DNA of 16,300 nt from JBOGUF01 sp050696075 (GCA_050696075.1 JBOGUF010000116.1:1-16300), one strand, 5' to 3'. Shown: positions 1 to 7,157, counted from the stretch's first letter. Translations and numbers: made by a program. The notes: a model not told the origin generated them from the letters alone.

Positions 1-97
1 GTGGTGCCAGCCGGGATAGGGATGACGGGATATCGTCCCGGGCGAGGTGAGGCGCTGCCCAGGCCCGCACCCTCGCCGGATGTGCCGCTTACTGGGT

Positions 98-126
98 ACC
101 ATATCAGAACATATGTTCTGTGTCAA
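98..126 (-). promoter_or_regulatory. Leftward promoter with a LexA/SOS-type box in its spacer
   Basis: Read on the minus strand, a consensus -35 TTGACA (126-121) is followed by exactly 17 bases and a -10-like TATGGT (103-98, four of six consensus bases). The spacer contains the perfect 16-base palindrome CAGAACATATGTTCTG (105-120). Its core GAAC-N4-GTTC (107-118) is the LexA operator of Gram-positive-type SOS systems. A repressor bound here would cover the gap between -35 and -10. The target gene must lie left of the window edge; transcription would start near position 91. No convincing ribosome site plus start codon is visible in 1-90. The ATG at 102-100 falls inside the -10 and cannot be the start. 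The geometry is seen; LexA control is inferred. Confidence 0.6.
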
Positions 127-162
127 GGGGTCTGGTCGGAACAAGCCAGAAGCACAGATGAG

Positions 163-831
163 TCAATGGCCCCGAGTTCCGAATGCACAGTCACTTCGAA
201 GTGGACACTCCGCGCACCGTGGATCACGCGGAGTACACACGGACATCGTGAAGTCGAGTACGGCGTAGTTGTAGTCCCGAAATGCACGCCGCGGTGTCAA
301 CCGATCGGCGAGGTCGTTTACCCAATGCATGTGCCGAGGATCACGCTGATACGGACGTCCAGTCATCCGACCTAGCCAGCGAAACACGTTGCTGTCGACA
401 ATGACGGCCCGCTTCCCACGATGGAGCGACAGCCACGCTGCCGCGGTGTATGGACCTACACCTGTGAATTGACCAAGCTGGTCCAGGCTCTCAGGCGGGA
501 TGCCTCCGTTCTTGGCAACCGCGACCGCCAGCCGATAGAGGAGTGGTCCACGCCAATGGATGCCAAGCCCTTTCGTCACCGCATGGGCGGCTTCAGGACC
601 GGCGCGGACGAGATCCGCGGCGGTAGGGTAGCGGGTACAGAAGTCGCGGAAGATCGGCTCTACCTGGGAGGAGCGAGTTCGTTGGAGCAGGAACTCCGCG
701 ACGAGCGTCAGCCAAGGATCGGGTTCAGTTCGCCAAATGTAATCGTGGTAGTGAACTCGGCCCCAGGATAGGAGTCGGCGGCGAACGCGCCGGATAGCTT
801 GTTCACTCAGTTCTCCGAATGGTTCGCTCAC
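163..831 (-). CDS. Mig-type T:G mismatch DNA glycosylase (HhH-GPD, 4Fe-4S)
   Basis: A 222-residue member of the endonuclease III/MutY superfamily. It is predicted to excise thymine from T:G mispairs left by deamination of 5-methylcytosine. Seen: an E-F-L-L-Q-R-T segment (about 46-52), the helix-hairpin-helix GVGPYT (about 124-129), the catalytic Asp in VDSN (about D146), and a C-terminal iron-sulphur loop C-x6-C-x2-C-x5-C (about 199-215). The decisive residue is the Tyr at about 128: endonuclease III has a catalytic Lys there and MutY a Ser, whereas the thermophilic Mig enzymes have Tyr at almost the same position and are also about 220 residues long. The start is the GTG at 831-829, which overlaps the TGA of the upstream cytosine methyltransferase as GTGA; a TTG one codon earlier is possible. 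The coupling to that gene supports the role. A MutY-like A:G activity is the main alternative. Confidence 0.85.
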   Translation of the reverse strand: MSEPFGELSEQAIRRVRRRLLSWGRVHYHDYIWRTEPDPWLTLVAEFLLQRTRSSQVEPIFRDFCTRYPTAADLVRAGPEAAHAVTKGLGIHWRGPLLYRLAVAVAKNGGIPPESLDQLGQFTGVGPYTAAAWLSLHRGKRAVIVDSNVFRWLGRMTGRPYQRDPRHMHWVNDLADRLTPRRAFRDYNYAVLDFTMSVCTPRDPRCAECPLRSDCAFGTRGH

Positions 832-2102
832 CAATGTGTTGTCAGCTTTGCTGATTCATTTCCATCGAGGCGGCTTGCGACGCTCTCCGCGATGACGTTG
901 GCGATTGTTACAGGGACAGCGTTGCCAAGTTGGCGCATGGCTTCGGACCACGCGCCTTCGAAATGCCACGCGTCCGGAAACGTTTGCATCCGCGCGGCCT
1001 CGCGTATCGTGAAGTATCGCACTGTGCCGTCCGCGAATGCGATCATATTCTCACCACCAGGCACACTATGGTCTCCGGCTTTCAGCGTTTTTGAGGGCCA
1101 ATCAAGCGGGCTTCCGGTGTGCCCCTTGTAGGACCGTGCACCTGGCCTCAATCGGTGGTTCGTGTATCCATCGATCTTGTCCCGGTCTGTTCGCGGCTCA
1201 GGGAGGTCGGCGATAGCGTCGCGCACGGTACGCCATGGTTGCCGGTGGTCCAACAGCAGTGAAACTGGCCTCATTCCGCGCGCGGCCAGCAACGGCGAAG
1301 GATGCTGGGGCGGCATAAGGGCATGTCGCTCCCAGTAGTCTCCCGCGACCCATTGACTGGTCATGAGCGCATCTCTGGAGTGGGTTGGTTCGGGAAAATG
1401 CCACTCGATCTTGGTGTCTGACCGGAAGCCAACGATGAAGACGCGTTCTCGCGTTTGAGGTACTCCGTAATCGGCGGCGTTGAGCAAGCGAAATACGACA
1501 TTGTAGTGGAGCTCGCTGTCCCGACCGCTCGTGTGATGGTCTTCGAGTCGTCGCAGGTGGTCATCCCACGATTCGCTGTCGCGAACGGTGAGCGTTGGGT
1601 GAGCAAGCTGAAGCAGCACGTACGAGAAGTACGAGCGAAAGGTGGTGCGCAGGAGCCCACGTACGTTTTCCAGTATGAATGCACGCGGCGCGAGTTCCCG
1701 GACCGCACGAACGAACGGCGGAATCATGTCCCTGGTGTCGCCCATTCCCCGGTGCTTGCCACCAATGCTGAATGGCTGACAGGGCGGACCGCCCGCGATG
1801 AGGTCGACAGGGCCGAATGCGGAAAAGTCTACGTCACGCGCGTCCGCTTGTAGCACACGCCATGAACGGATTCCCGGAATCGACTCCGCGGCCGCATTCG
1901 CGCTGATGGTTTTGCAGGCGTCAGCGTTCCATTCCAGCAACATCCGGTGATGGAACCCGGCTTGGTGGGTACCGATCGCAAGTCCACCAGCGCCGGAGAA
2001 GAGTTCTATGGAGTCATGAACCAAACCGCGTCGAGGGACGTGTGAAGTATCGCCGAGCGTTCGACCAGACTTTTCTTCGCGCACACGCTCCGCAACAACC
2101 AT
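828..2102 (-). CDS. DNA (cytosine-5-)-methyltransferase
   Basis: A complete 424-residue C5-cytosine DNA methyltransferase that transfers methyl from SAM to cytosine in a specific DNA sequence. Motifs in order: I, FSGAGG (35-40); IV, GGPPCQPFS with catalytic Cys 108; VI, ENV (145-147); VIII, QTRERVFIVGF (from 216); a target-recognition region of roughly 230-350; IX, TIREAARMQTFPD; X, RQLGNAVP (390-397). The ATG at 2102 is chosen because GGGGAGG stands four bases before it. An upstream in-frame ATG at 2135, behind AGAAGG, would add 11 residues. The gene overlaps the mismatch glycosylase by four bases, so the two form one operon. No restriction endonuclease is visible, so it is either an orphan or its endonuclease lies outside. 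Lower GC than the genes further right suggests transfer. Recognition sequence unknown. Confidence 0.95.
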   Translation of the reverse strand: MVVAERVREEKSGRTLGDTSHVPRRGLVHDSIELFSGAGGLAIGTHQAGFHHRMLLEWNADACKTISANAAAESIPGIRSWRVLQADARDVDFSAFGPVDLIAGGPPCQPFSIGGKHRGMGDTRDMIPPFVRAVRELAPRAFILENVRGLLRTTFRSYFSYVLLQLAHPTLTVRDSESWDDHLRRLEDHHTSGRDSELHYNVVFRLLNAADYGVPQTRERVFIVGFRSDTKIEWHFPEPTHSRDALMTSQWVAGDYWERHALMPPQHPSPLLAARGMRPVSLLLDHRQPWRTVRDAIADLPEPRTDRDKIDGYTNHRLRPGARSYKGHTGSPLDWPSKTLKAGDHSVPGGENMIAFADGTVRYFTIREAARMQTFPDAWHFEGAWSEAMRQLGNAVPVTIANVIAESVASRLDGNESAKLTTHW

Positions 2103-2182
2103 ACAACCTCCCCGATTGCAGGGGCGTGGCCCCATTCTAATGCCTTCTGGTGGCGCCGGGAAGGAGGAACCCTAGCGAACCG

Positions 2183-2208
2183 CGTTTCAATAGTGAACGT
2201 TTCGATAG
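2183..2208. repeat. 11-bp direct repeat upstream of the DNA methyltransferase
   Basis: CGTTTCAATAG (2183-2193) and CGTTTCGATAG (2198-2208) are the same 11-mer with one mismatch, spaced at a 15-base period. GAAC precedes each copy (2177-2180 and 2195-2198). They lie in the 209-242-base gap between the divergent methyltransferase and MNT-HEPN genes, about 80 bases before the methyltransferase ATG. A binding site for a regulator of the modification gene is plausible. No well-formed -35/-10 pair could be assigned nearby. Confidence 0.4.
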
Positions 2209-2344
2209 AGAGCGGTAAGACAGCTGGAGGTATCGGGTCCAAAGTGCGTGAATGACACGGGCCGTATACTGCTTGTACAGCCAGTGACGGTCGCGGAATT
2301 GGTGACGCGCGATGCTGGGCCAACAGCGACGCGGGCGATGAGGG

Positions 2345-3199
2345 ATGACTGAACGAGCGACGCGGGATGTACCGACCGTTGACGCGATTGCCGCGCGGAT
2401 ACCGCGGGCGGCCGCGCGTGTCCGGCCGACGCGGACGCGGGTGGCGGAGGTGGCCGCATTCATCGTGCGGGAATTTCGGCCGGAGCGGATCGTGCTGTTT
2501 GGCTCGCGCGCGTATGGAATGCCCCGCGCGGACAGCGATGTGGATTTGATGGTCATCATGGAGACGCCGCTGAAGTCGTCGGAGCAGAGGCGGGCCATCC
2601 GGCGGGCGATCGATCAGCGACCGTTGGCATACGTGGATGTGCACGTTCGCACGCCGGAGCAGATCGCGATCGGTTTGGCCGAGCGGGACTTTTTCATTGA
2701 GGACGTGCTGCTGAAAGGTATTACGATCTATGCGAGGGAAGGGTTGCGCCGATCCGAGTCTGCTGAGCATGAGAGCTCACGGCGTGCCGCGAGGGGGACG
2801 GGCTTGAAGCAAGCGACTCTGAACTGGCTGCGGAGGGCTGATGAGGATGCGCGCGCAACTATCATCTTGTTCGAGGGGACTGATGAACCGATCCTCAATC
2901 TCGTCTGCTACCACGCCCAACAATGCGCTGAGAAGTACCTCAAGGCATTCTTGCAAGAGCGAGAGATCGAGTTTCCCCGAACCCACCAACTGCTGGAGTT
3001 GGCCGAACGGGCTGCTCCCTTCGTCCCAAACCTGGCGGAGCTCAAGAAAGACTTGGCCGACCTGACGAGGTGTATCGACGCGCGATATCCAGACATCGAG
3101 GTGGATCAAGCGCAAGCAGAGCGCGCGATGCGGACGATGGCGACGGTCCGTTCGTCGGTGGGAGCCGCGCTCGGACTTCCAGTCACGCCGGAGCACTGA
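2345..3199 (+). CDS. Fused MNT nucleotidyltransferase-HEPN protein
   Basis: A 284-residue fusion of the two halves of an MntA/HepT-type toxin-antitoxin pair. Residues about 30-132 form a minimal nucleotidyltransferase with GSRAYG (53-58), the metal-binding pair D65/D67 in SDVDL, and a third acidic residue, D98, in VDVHV. All three are intact, so AMPylating activity is possible. After a charged linker (about 133-153), residues 154-284 form a HEPN helical bundle (HAQQCAEKYLKAFL, RTHQLLELAE, ARYPD). The canonical HEPN RNase motif R-x4-6-H is not seen, so toxicity is doubtful. In most genomes the two domains are separate adjacent genes. Here a TTG at 2804-2806, six bases after GAGGGGG, starts exactly where a free HEPN protein would and could give a second product. 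The ATG at 2345 has only a weak GAGGG before it. Divergent from the DNA methyltransferase; no partner follows. Confidence 0.85.
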   Translation: MTERATRDVPTVDAIAARIPRAAARVRPTRTRVAEVAAFIVREFRPERIVLFGSRAYGMPRADSDVDLMVIMETPLKSSEQRRAIRRAIDQRPLAYVDVHVRTPEQIAIGLAERDFFIEDVLLKGITIYAREGLRRSESAEHESSRRAARGTGLKQATLNWLRRADEDARATIILFEGTDEPILNLVCYHAQQCAEKYLKAFLQEREIEFPRTHQLLELAERAAPFVPNLAELKKDLADLTRCIDARYPDIEVDQAQAERAMRTMATVRSSVGAALGLPVTPEH

Positions 3200-3226
3200 G
3201 CAAGCACAGTTGCGCCGCGGAACGCG

Positions 3227-3832
3227 CTAACCCGCCGGGCCAAGGCTTCCCATGATCCGCTCCCAGTCGGCTTGTTCCTCTTCGGGGATGGCGCTGGAGC
3301 TACTGACGGTGACGTCGCAGTAGATGGCGTCGAAGCGGGCGCGGTATTTGAAGCCGCGATCCTCGGGGCGGGTGACGAGGACGAAGCGGTCGCCTTGGTC
3401 GATCTCGGCGTCGTCGGGAGCGGCTCGGCTGACGAGGTCGACGGCGGTCTCCCAGGCGGCATCGTCGGCGATGCGGCCGCCGAAGAGGATGAAGCGGTCG
3501 CCGCCGAGGGTGGACCCACGGCCGGGGGAGGTTTCGACCCAGCCGTTGGGGATCTGGGCACGGCAGATGCCGTCGTTGATCGGGATCGAGACGCCGGGCG
3601 GGAAGGTCGGCAATTGGCGGGGTGGGCCGCCGGGGATGGCGACGACGGGGCTGGCGGCGGGCGAAGCGGAGGGCGGCGAGGCTTCGGGCGCGGCGGTCGG
3701 GAGTGCCGCGGTCGCGGTCGGGTCCGGATCGTCGTCGTCGCCATCGCCACCGCAGGCGGCGAGCGCCACCGCGAGCAGCACGGCGACGGCGAGGTATTGT
3801 CCCCAAATCCAACCGTGCCGTGTCCTGCTCAT
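3227..3832 (-). CDS. Secreted lipoprotein of unknown function
   Basis: A 201-residue predicted lipoprotein. A short basic N-terminus and hydrophobic segment (about 12-26) end in the lipobox L-A-A-C with Cys 27 as lipidation site. An Asp-rich stretch (30-37) and a Pro/Ala/Ser/Thr linker to about residue 80 follow, typical of a spacer from the membrane. The C-terminal domain (about 81-201) is not recognised. It has two cysteines, C90 and C172, that could form a disulphide, and reads like a small beta-rich domain (WVETSPGRGST, RFILFGGR, RFVLVTRPEDRGFKY). GGGGAGG lies only two bases from the ATG, closer than usual. The gene is convergent with MNT-HEPN, with only 27 bases between the two stops. 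The export signal is clear; no function can be given. Confidence 0.85.
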   Translation of the reverse strand: MSRTRHGWIWGQYLAVAVLLAVALAACGGDGDDDDPDPTATAALPTAAPEASPPSASPAASPVVAIPGGPPRQLPTFPPGVSIPINDGICRAQIPNGWVETSPGRGSTLGGDRFILFGGRIADDAAWETAVDLVSRAAPDDAEIDQGDRFVLVTRPEDRGFKYRARFDAIYCDVTVSSSSAIPEEEQADWERIMGSLGPAG

Positions 3833-3991
3833 GTCCTCCCCTGGCCGCGGTTCGTCGCATTTGTGCCGACGTGCCGACGTGCAGGATAGTCGAAAACCGC
3901 CCGCCCGCGAATACGACGAGCAAGGTGGGTGATGGGTTACGCGGGCATTAAGGATTATGCGCTATCTTCCATGCGCGAACGCTAGGCGGCG
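3833..3991. other. Lipoprotein upstream region, no gene
   Basis: This is the left part of the 343-base gap between the divergent lipoprotein and aminotransferase genes. It holds a short tandem repeat, GTGCCGAC twice plus GTGC (3863-3882). No open reading frame with a ribosome site and no convincing promoter was found. The rest of the gap is the palindromic element copy that follows. Confidence 0.5.
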
Positions 3992-4138
3992 TTTGCCAAG
4001 CTCCGTCCTGCTGAGGCGACGCCGAAGCACGCCCTGAGGAACCGACGGGCAGCCCCCGGCGCAGCCGCTCCGTCTGATGCCGGACGTGCGCTGCGCGCGG
4101 GGATGCTTCGCTGCCTCAGCATGACGGGGTGCAAACGC
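3992..4138. repeat. Palindromic intergenic element, copy A
   Basis: The longest gap before the aminotransferase is filled by a roughly 147-base near-palindrome. The outer left arm contains CTGCTGAGGCG (4008-4018), the right arm GCCTCAGCATGACGGGG (about 4112-4128). Both ends carry GTTTGC or its complement. The copy is a close relative of 15051-15196, including the internal insert around CCCTGAGGAACCGACGGG, and a more distant relative of 9684-9792. All three lie in the same orientation. The left arm has changed (GTCCTGC instead of GTCATGC), so this copy is decaying. It resembles the GTCATGCTGAG...CTCAGCATGAC elements that produce spurious LSMT-containing peptides in many Chloroflexi and Acidobacteria genomes. 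It encodes nothing by itself. Confidence 0.85.
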
Positions 4139-4161
4139 GGCCTACCCCCGATGTGAGCGAT

Positions 4162-4168
4162 AAGGAGG
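4162..4168 (+). promoter_or_regulatory. Strong ribosome binding site of the aminotransferase
   Basis: AAGGAGG stands seven bases before the ATG at 4176 and fixes that start. It is the best Shine-Dalgarno sequence in the window. Confidence 0.8.
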
Positions 4169-4175
4169 CCGTCCC

Positions 4176-5522
4176 ATGACCGAAGCCCAGGAACGCGTCG
4201 AGTTCGGGCCGAGCGATGACGCGGTGGATTTGCTGCGGCGGCACCGGGCGGCGCTCTTTCCGTCGGTGATGCTCAGCTACGAGGAGCCGATCGAGTTGCG
4301 GCGGGGGGAGGGGCAGTTCGTCTACGACGGGGCGGGGCGGCAGTATCTCGATTTCTTCGGCGGCATCGCGACGGTGACGAGTGGGCACGCGATCCCCGAG
4401 ATCAACCAGGTGATCAAGGACCAACTCGATCGGATTACACATACGTCGACGTTGTTCCTGATTCGGTCGCAGATCGAGTTGGCCGAGCGGATCAAGTCGA
4501 TGACGCCGGAGAAGTTGAGCCGGGTCTTTTTCACGAATAGCGGGACCGAAGCGAACGAGGCGGCGTTCCTGATCGCGACGCTGAATCGGAATGCGAACGA
4601 ATTGATCGCGCTGCGCCACTCGTATCATGGGCGATCGTTCGCTACGATCAACGCCTCCGGGCAGCGGCCGTGGCGCTCATCGACCCTGTCGCCGCTGCAC
4701 GTCCACTACGTGGGCAACCCCTATTGCTATCGCTGTCCGTGGGAGAAGACGTATCCCAGTTGCGGGTTGCTGTGTGCTCGGGACGTCGAGGCGGTGATCA
4801 AGACGGTGACGAGCGGCAATCCGGCGGCCTTTATCGCCGAGCCGATTCAGGGAGTCGGCGGTTTCGTCGTGCCGCCGCCCGAGTATTTTCAGGAGGTGAC
4901 GGCGATCCTCGACCGGTACGGGGTCCCCTTCATCGCGGACGAGGTGCAGACGGCGTGGGGGCGGATCGGGGAGGCGGATTTCGGGTTTCAGGCGTTCGGG
5001 GTTGAACCGGATATCGTCGTCTTCGCCAAGGGGCTCGGCAATGGCATCCCGATCGGCGGCGTGATCGCGACCGACGAACTGGCCTCCTCGATCCGGTCGT
5101 TGAGCCTTTCGACCTTTGGCGGCAACCCGATCGCGACGACGGCCGCGCTGGCGAATCTGAACTACATCATGACGAACAACCTGCGGGAGAACGCGCGGAT
5201 GGTTGGCGGCTACTTGCAGGAGCGGCTTGCCGAGCTGGCAGAGCGGCACCCGATGATCGGCGACGTGCGCGGCATGGGGCTGATGGTCGCGGTCGAGCTG
5301 GTCCTCGACCGGGCGACGAAGGAACCGGCGCCGGACCTCGCCGCGCGGGTGATGGACGAGGCAAAGGCGCGCGGGCTGATCGTCGGCAAAGGCGGGTTGC
5401 ACGCCAACACGCTGCGTATCTGCCCACCACTGATCGTGACGACGGGCGACGTGGACGCGGCCGTCGCGGCGCTAGACGGGGCGATGACGGCGGCTGCCCG
5501 CTCGAGTTCGGCCGCGCGATGA
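4176..5522 (+). CDS. Class-III PLP-dependent aminotransferase
   Basis: A full-length 448-residue class-III (omega) aminotransferase, cytosolic and PLP-dependent. Seen: the phosphate-binding SGTEAN (S122 onwards), the HSYHGRS loop, ADEVQ with the PLP-nitrogen-binding Asp 255, and FAKGLGNGIPIGG with Schiff-base Lys 285. Length and layout fit the 4-aminobutyrate / alanine-glyoxylate aminotransferase 2 / acetylornithine group. The substrate cannot be fixed from sequence alone, but an AGXT2-like or omega-amino-acid donor is the best guess. Unusual feature: a cysteine cluster C184-x2-C-x8-C-x3-C200 in the segment after HYVGNP, which might bind a metal or form disulphides. The stop overlaps the next ATG (ATGA), so at least the following small gene is likely co-transcribed. 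Confidence 0.9.
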   Translation: MTEAQERVEFGPSDDAVDLLRRHRAALFPSVMLSYEEPIELRRGEGQFVYDGAGRQYLDFFGGIATVTSGHAIPEINQVIKDQLDRITHTSTLFLIRSQIELAERIKSMTPEKLSRVFFTNSGTEANEAAFLIATLNRNANELIALRHSYHGRSFATINASGQRPWRSSTLSPLHVHYVGNPYCYRCPWEKTYPSCGLLCARDVEAVIKTVTSGNPAAFIAEPIQGVGGFVVPPPEYFQEVTAILDRYGVPFIADEVQTAWGRIGEADFGFQAFGVEPDIVVFAKGLGNGIPIGGVIATDELASSIRSLSLSTFGGNPIATTAALANLNYIMTNNLRENARMVGGYLQERLAELAERHPMIGDVRGMGLMVAVELVLDRATKEPAPDLAARVMDEAKARGLIVGKGGLHANTLRICPPLIVTTGDVDAAVAALDGAMTAAARSSSAAR

Positions 5523-5841
5523 GCGAGCGCACGCGGGAGTTCGACAGGCGGACTGGTGATCACGGCGATGTAACACGAGCCCGTTTGACAACCGATCGCG
5601 GTCGAGTTGTCCGCTATACGGCCCAGTTCGAAGTCTGGCACGATGGGCTACATCGTCCAGCCATACGTTACGATAACGCACACGGGTTCCCTCATCGGGA
5701 CACCTTAGATTGGGTTGGCAGGACAGTTCGAAAGGAGCCCATGCCTGCCCAGACGCGGCTGAGGCGTTTGACGATGCGCTTGCGGAGATCAAGGCCAACT
5801 GGCAACGGTTCCGCGAAGAGTTCTTAAGGAGGCAGCCATGA
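5519..5841 (+). pseudogene. Frameshifted small unknown protein (DUF7718-like)
   Basis: The reading frame from the ATG at 5519 (overlapping the aminotransferase stop as ATGA) runs 79 good residues: RGRVVRYTAQFEVWHDG, IRYDNAHGFPHRD, RKEPMPAQT. It then turns into an arginine-rich tail ending at 5827. In the -1 frame from 5755 the sequence continues as AEAFDDALAEIKANW and QRFREEFLRRQP, ending with a TGA at 5839-5841. That TGA overlaps the next ATG as ATGA. The second frame looks like a natural acidic/helical C-terminus and restores operon coupling, so one base appears to be missing near CAGACGCGGCTG (5751-5762). The restored protein would be about 107 residues. The family assignment is from memory of similar Chloroflexi proteins. 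Alternatives are a sequencing error or programmed -1 shifting, although no slippery heptamer is seen. Confidence 0.65.
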
Positions 5842-6272
5842 GCACTGTCCTGCGCCGCCCCATGACGAAGGCACAGCATGAGACTGCTCGCTGGGAGAAG
5901 GACGCCGATTTGCATCGTCGCGTCGTGCGTGACATGATCGAGCGGCCAGAGGCCTACGATGATATTCCCAACGGCTGCATGTTGGTCCTGGTTCCTGACG
6001 ACGACGAGGCGCAGGCGAACTGGGTCATCGAACAGGGCGTCGCCTCTGCCCGCCAGGGCCGCAACGTCTACATGCGGCAGGTAGTCGTTGCGGAGTTGCC
6101 GCCGCTGCCAGAACCGAATCCGGCGGCCATCGCGGGCATGAAGCGGACCTTCTACAACATGGATGGGTCGATTCATGCGGTCGAAGTAGGCCGCGAGGAC
6201 GGGACGTGGAGTCCTGTCGACGTGTCGTTCGGCGAGCCGCCGTATCGCTCCGCGGACGAGTCGACGCCCTAA
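5838..6272 (+). CDS. Small unknown protein (DUF5647-like)
   Basis: A 144-residue soluble protein. The central segment HRRVVRDMIERPEAYDDIPNG followed by CMLVLVPDDDEAQANWVIEQ resembles the DUF5647 pattern: a short helix-rich N-terminus, 'pe..d.iP.ga.li.lp.dD', then a helix and a strand. The C-terminal 50 residues (PLPEPNPAAIAGMKRTFYN onwards) look like a separate extension. AAGGAGG (5826-5832), five bases before the ATG, is a strong ribosome site. The stop of the preceding frameshifted gene overlaps this ATG, so the two were a coupled pair. Pairs of this sort recur and may be toxin-antitoxin-like, but no activity is known to me. Confidence 0.75.
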   Translation: MSTVLRRPMTKAQHETARWEKDADLHRRVVRDMIERPEAYDDIPNGCMLVLVPDDDEAQANWVIEQGVASARQGRNVYMRQVVVAELPPLPEPNPAAIAGMKRTFYNMDGSIHAVEVGREDGTWSPVDVSFGEPPYRSADESTP

Positions 6273-6410
6273 GCTTCCCACGTAGCGCGGGCCCGTGCAG
6301 CGGTCAAGGAATAACCATAGCTCAGGAACCACGGCCCGGTGGAGGTCATGGCGCTCGTTGGTGCGTCGGATCGATGTGACATGCAACGCTCGGTATCTGG
6401 AGGACCATAC

Positions 6411-7139
6411 GTGACACGAAATACCGAGGAACTCGACCGCATCTTGCACGAGCAGCGCGACTACTACGATGCCCGCGCCACCGAGTATGACGAGTGGTGG
6501 CAGCGGCAGGGGCGGTACGAACGGGATGGCGAGGCGAACGAGCGCTGGTTCGCGGAGATGCGCGAGGTGCAGGAGGCGGTGCGGGCGGCGCGCTTTGTGG
6601 GTGACGTGCTCGAGCTTGCCGGCGGCACGGGGAACTGGACAGAGGTGCTGGCGCAATCGGCGGATCGGGTAACGGTGCTCGACGCCGCGCCGGAGATGAT
6701 CCGAATCAACCACGGGCGCCTGGCTGCCGCTGGGCTGGGCGATCGGGTCGAGTACGAGCAGGTCGATCTCTTCGACTGGCGGCCGAATCGCCTCTACGAC
6801 GTCGTCTTCATGGGGTTCTTCCTGTCGCACGTGCCGGCGGATCGGCTCGATCCGTTTTTGGCCGCGGTGGCGGCCGCGGTGCGACCGGGCGGCGTGGTCG
6901 GTTTCGTCGATAGCAAGCGTGAGCCGATCTCGACTTCGCCCGATCAGCCGCTCTCCCCGCCCGAAGACCCGATCATGACGCGCCGGCTCAACGACGGCCG
7001 CGCTTTCCAGGTTGTCAAGATCTATCGGAGCGCCGAGGAGATGCACGCGGCCTTTGCCCGGCATGGGGTGGCGATGGAGGTTGGGGAGACGGCGAGCTTC
7101 TTCCAGTACGGCATCGGGCGGGTCAGTCCGCCATTGTAG
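6411..7139 (+). CDS. Class I SAM-dependent methyltransferase
   Basis: A 242-residue Rossmann-fold methyltransferase. Motif I is VLELAGGTGNW (about 64-74 from this start). An acidic residue ends the second strand (VTVLDAAPEMI), then EYEQVDLFDW (motif II/III) and YDVVFMGFFLSHV (motif IV). VRPGGVVGFVDS forms strand 5. The N-terminal helix EQRDYYDARATEYDEWW is typical of small-molecule methyltransferases that cap the SAM site. The GTG start at 6411 is chosen because GGAGG (6399-6403) stands seven bases before it. A longer in-frame version from 6339 has no ribosome site and adds atypical sequence. Substrate unknown: nothing in the neighbours points to a pathway. Confidence 0.85.
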   Translation: MTRNTEELDRILHEQRDYYDARATEYDEWWQRQGRYERDGEANERWFAEMREVQEAVRAARFVGDVLELAGGTGNWTEVLAQSADRVTVLDAAPEMIRINHGRLAAAGLGDRVEYEQVDLFDWRPNRLYDVVFMGFFLSHVPADRLDPFLAAVAAAVRPGGVVGFVDSKREPISTSPDQPLSPPEDPIMTRRLNDGRAFQVVKIYRSAEEMHAAFARHGVAMEVGETASFFQYGIGRVSPPL

Positions 7140-7157
7140 GGACGGATAATTGGATCG

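Noticed and set aside
1..375. 124-codon plus-strand reading frame at the left edge
   Set aside because: It runs antisense to the glycosylase end, spans the promoter/operator palindrome, and its product has no recognisable domain or ribosome site.
163..2135. Complete restriction-modification system
   Set aside because: Only methyltransferase and repair glycosylase are present; the flanking genes show no nuclease domain, so a full system cannot be claimed.
4677..5402. 241-codon minus-strand frame
   Set aside because: Shadow of the aminotransferase gene, Arg/His-rich and without motifs.
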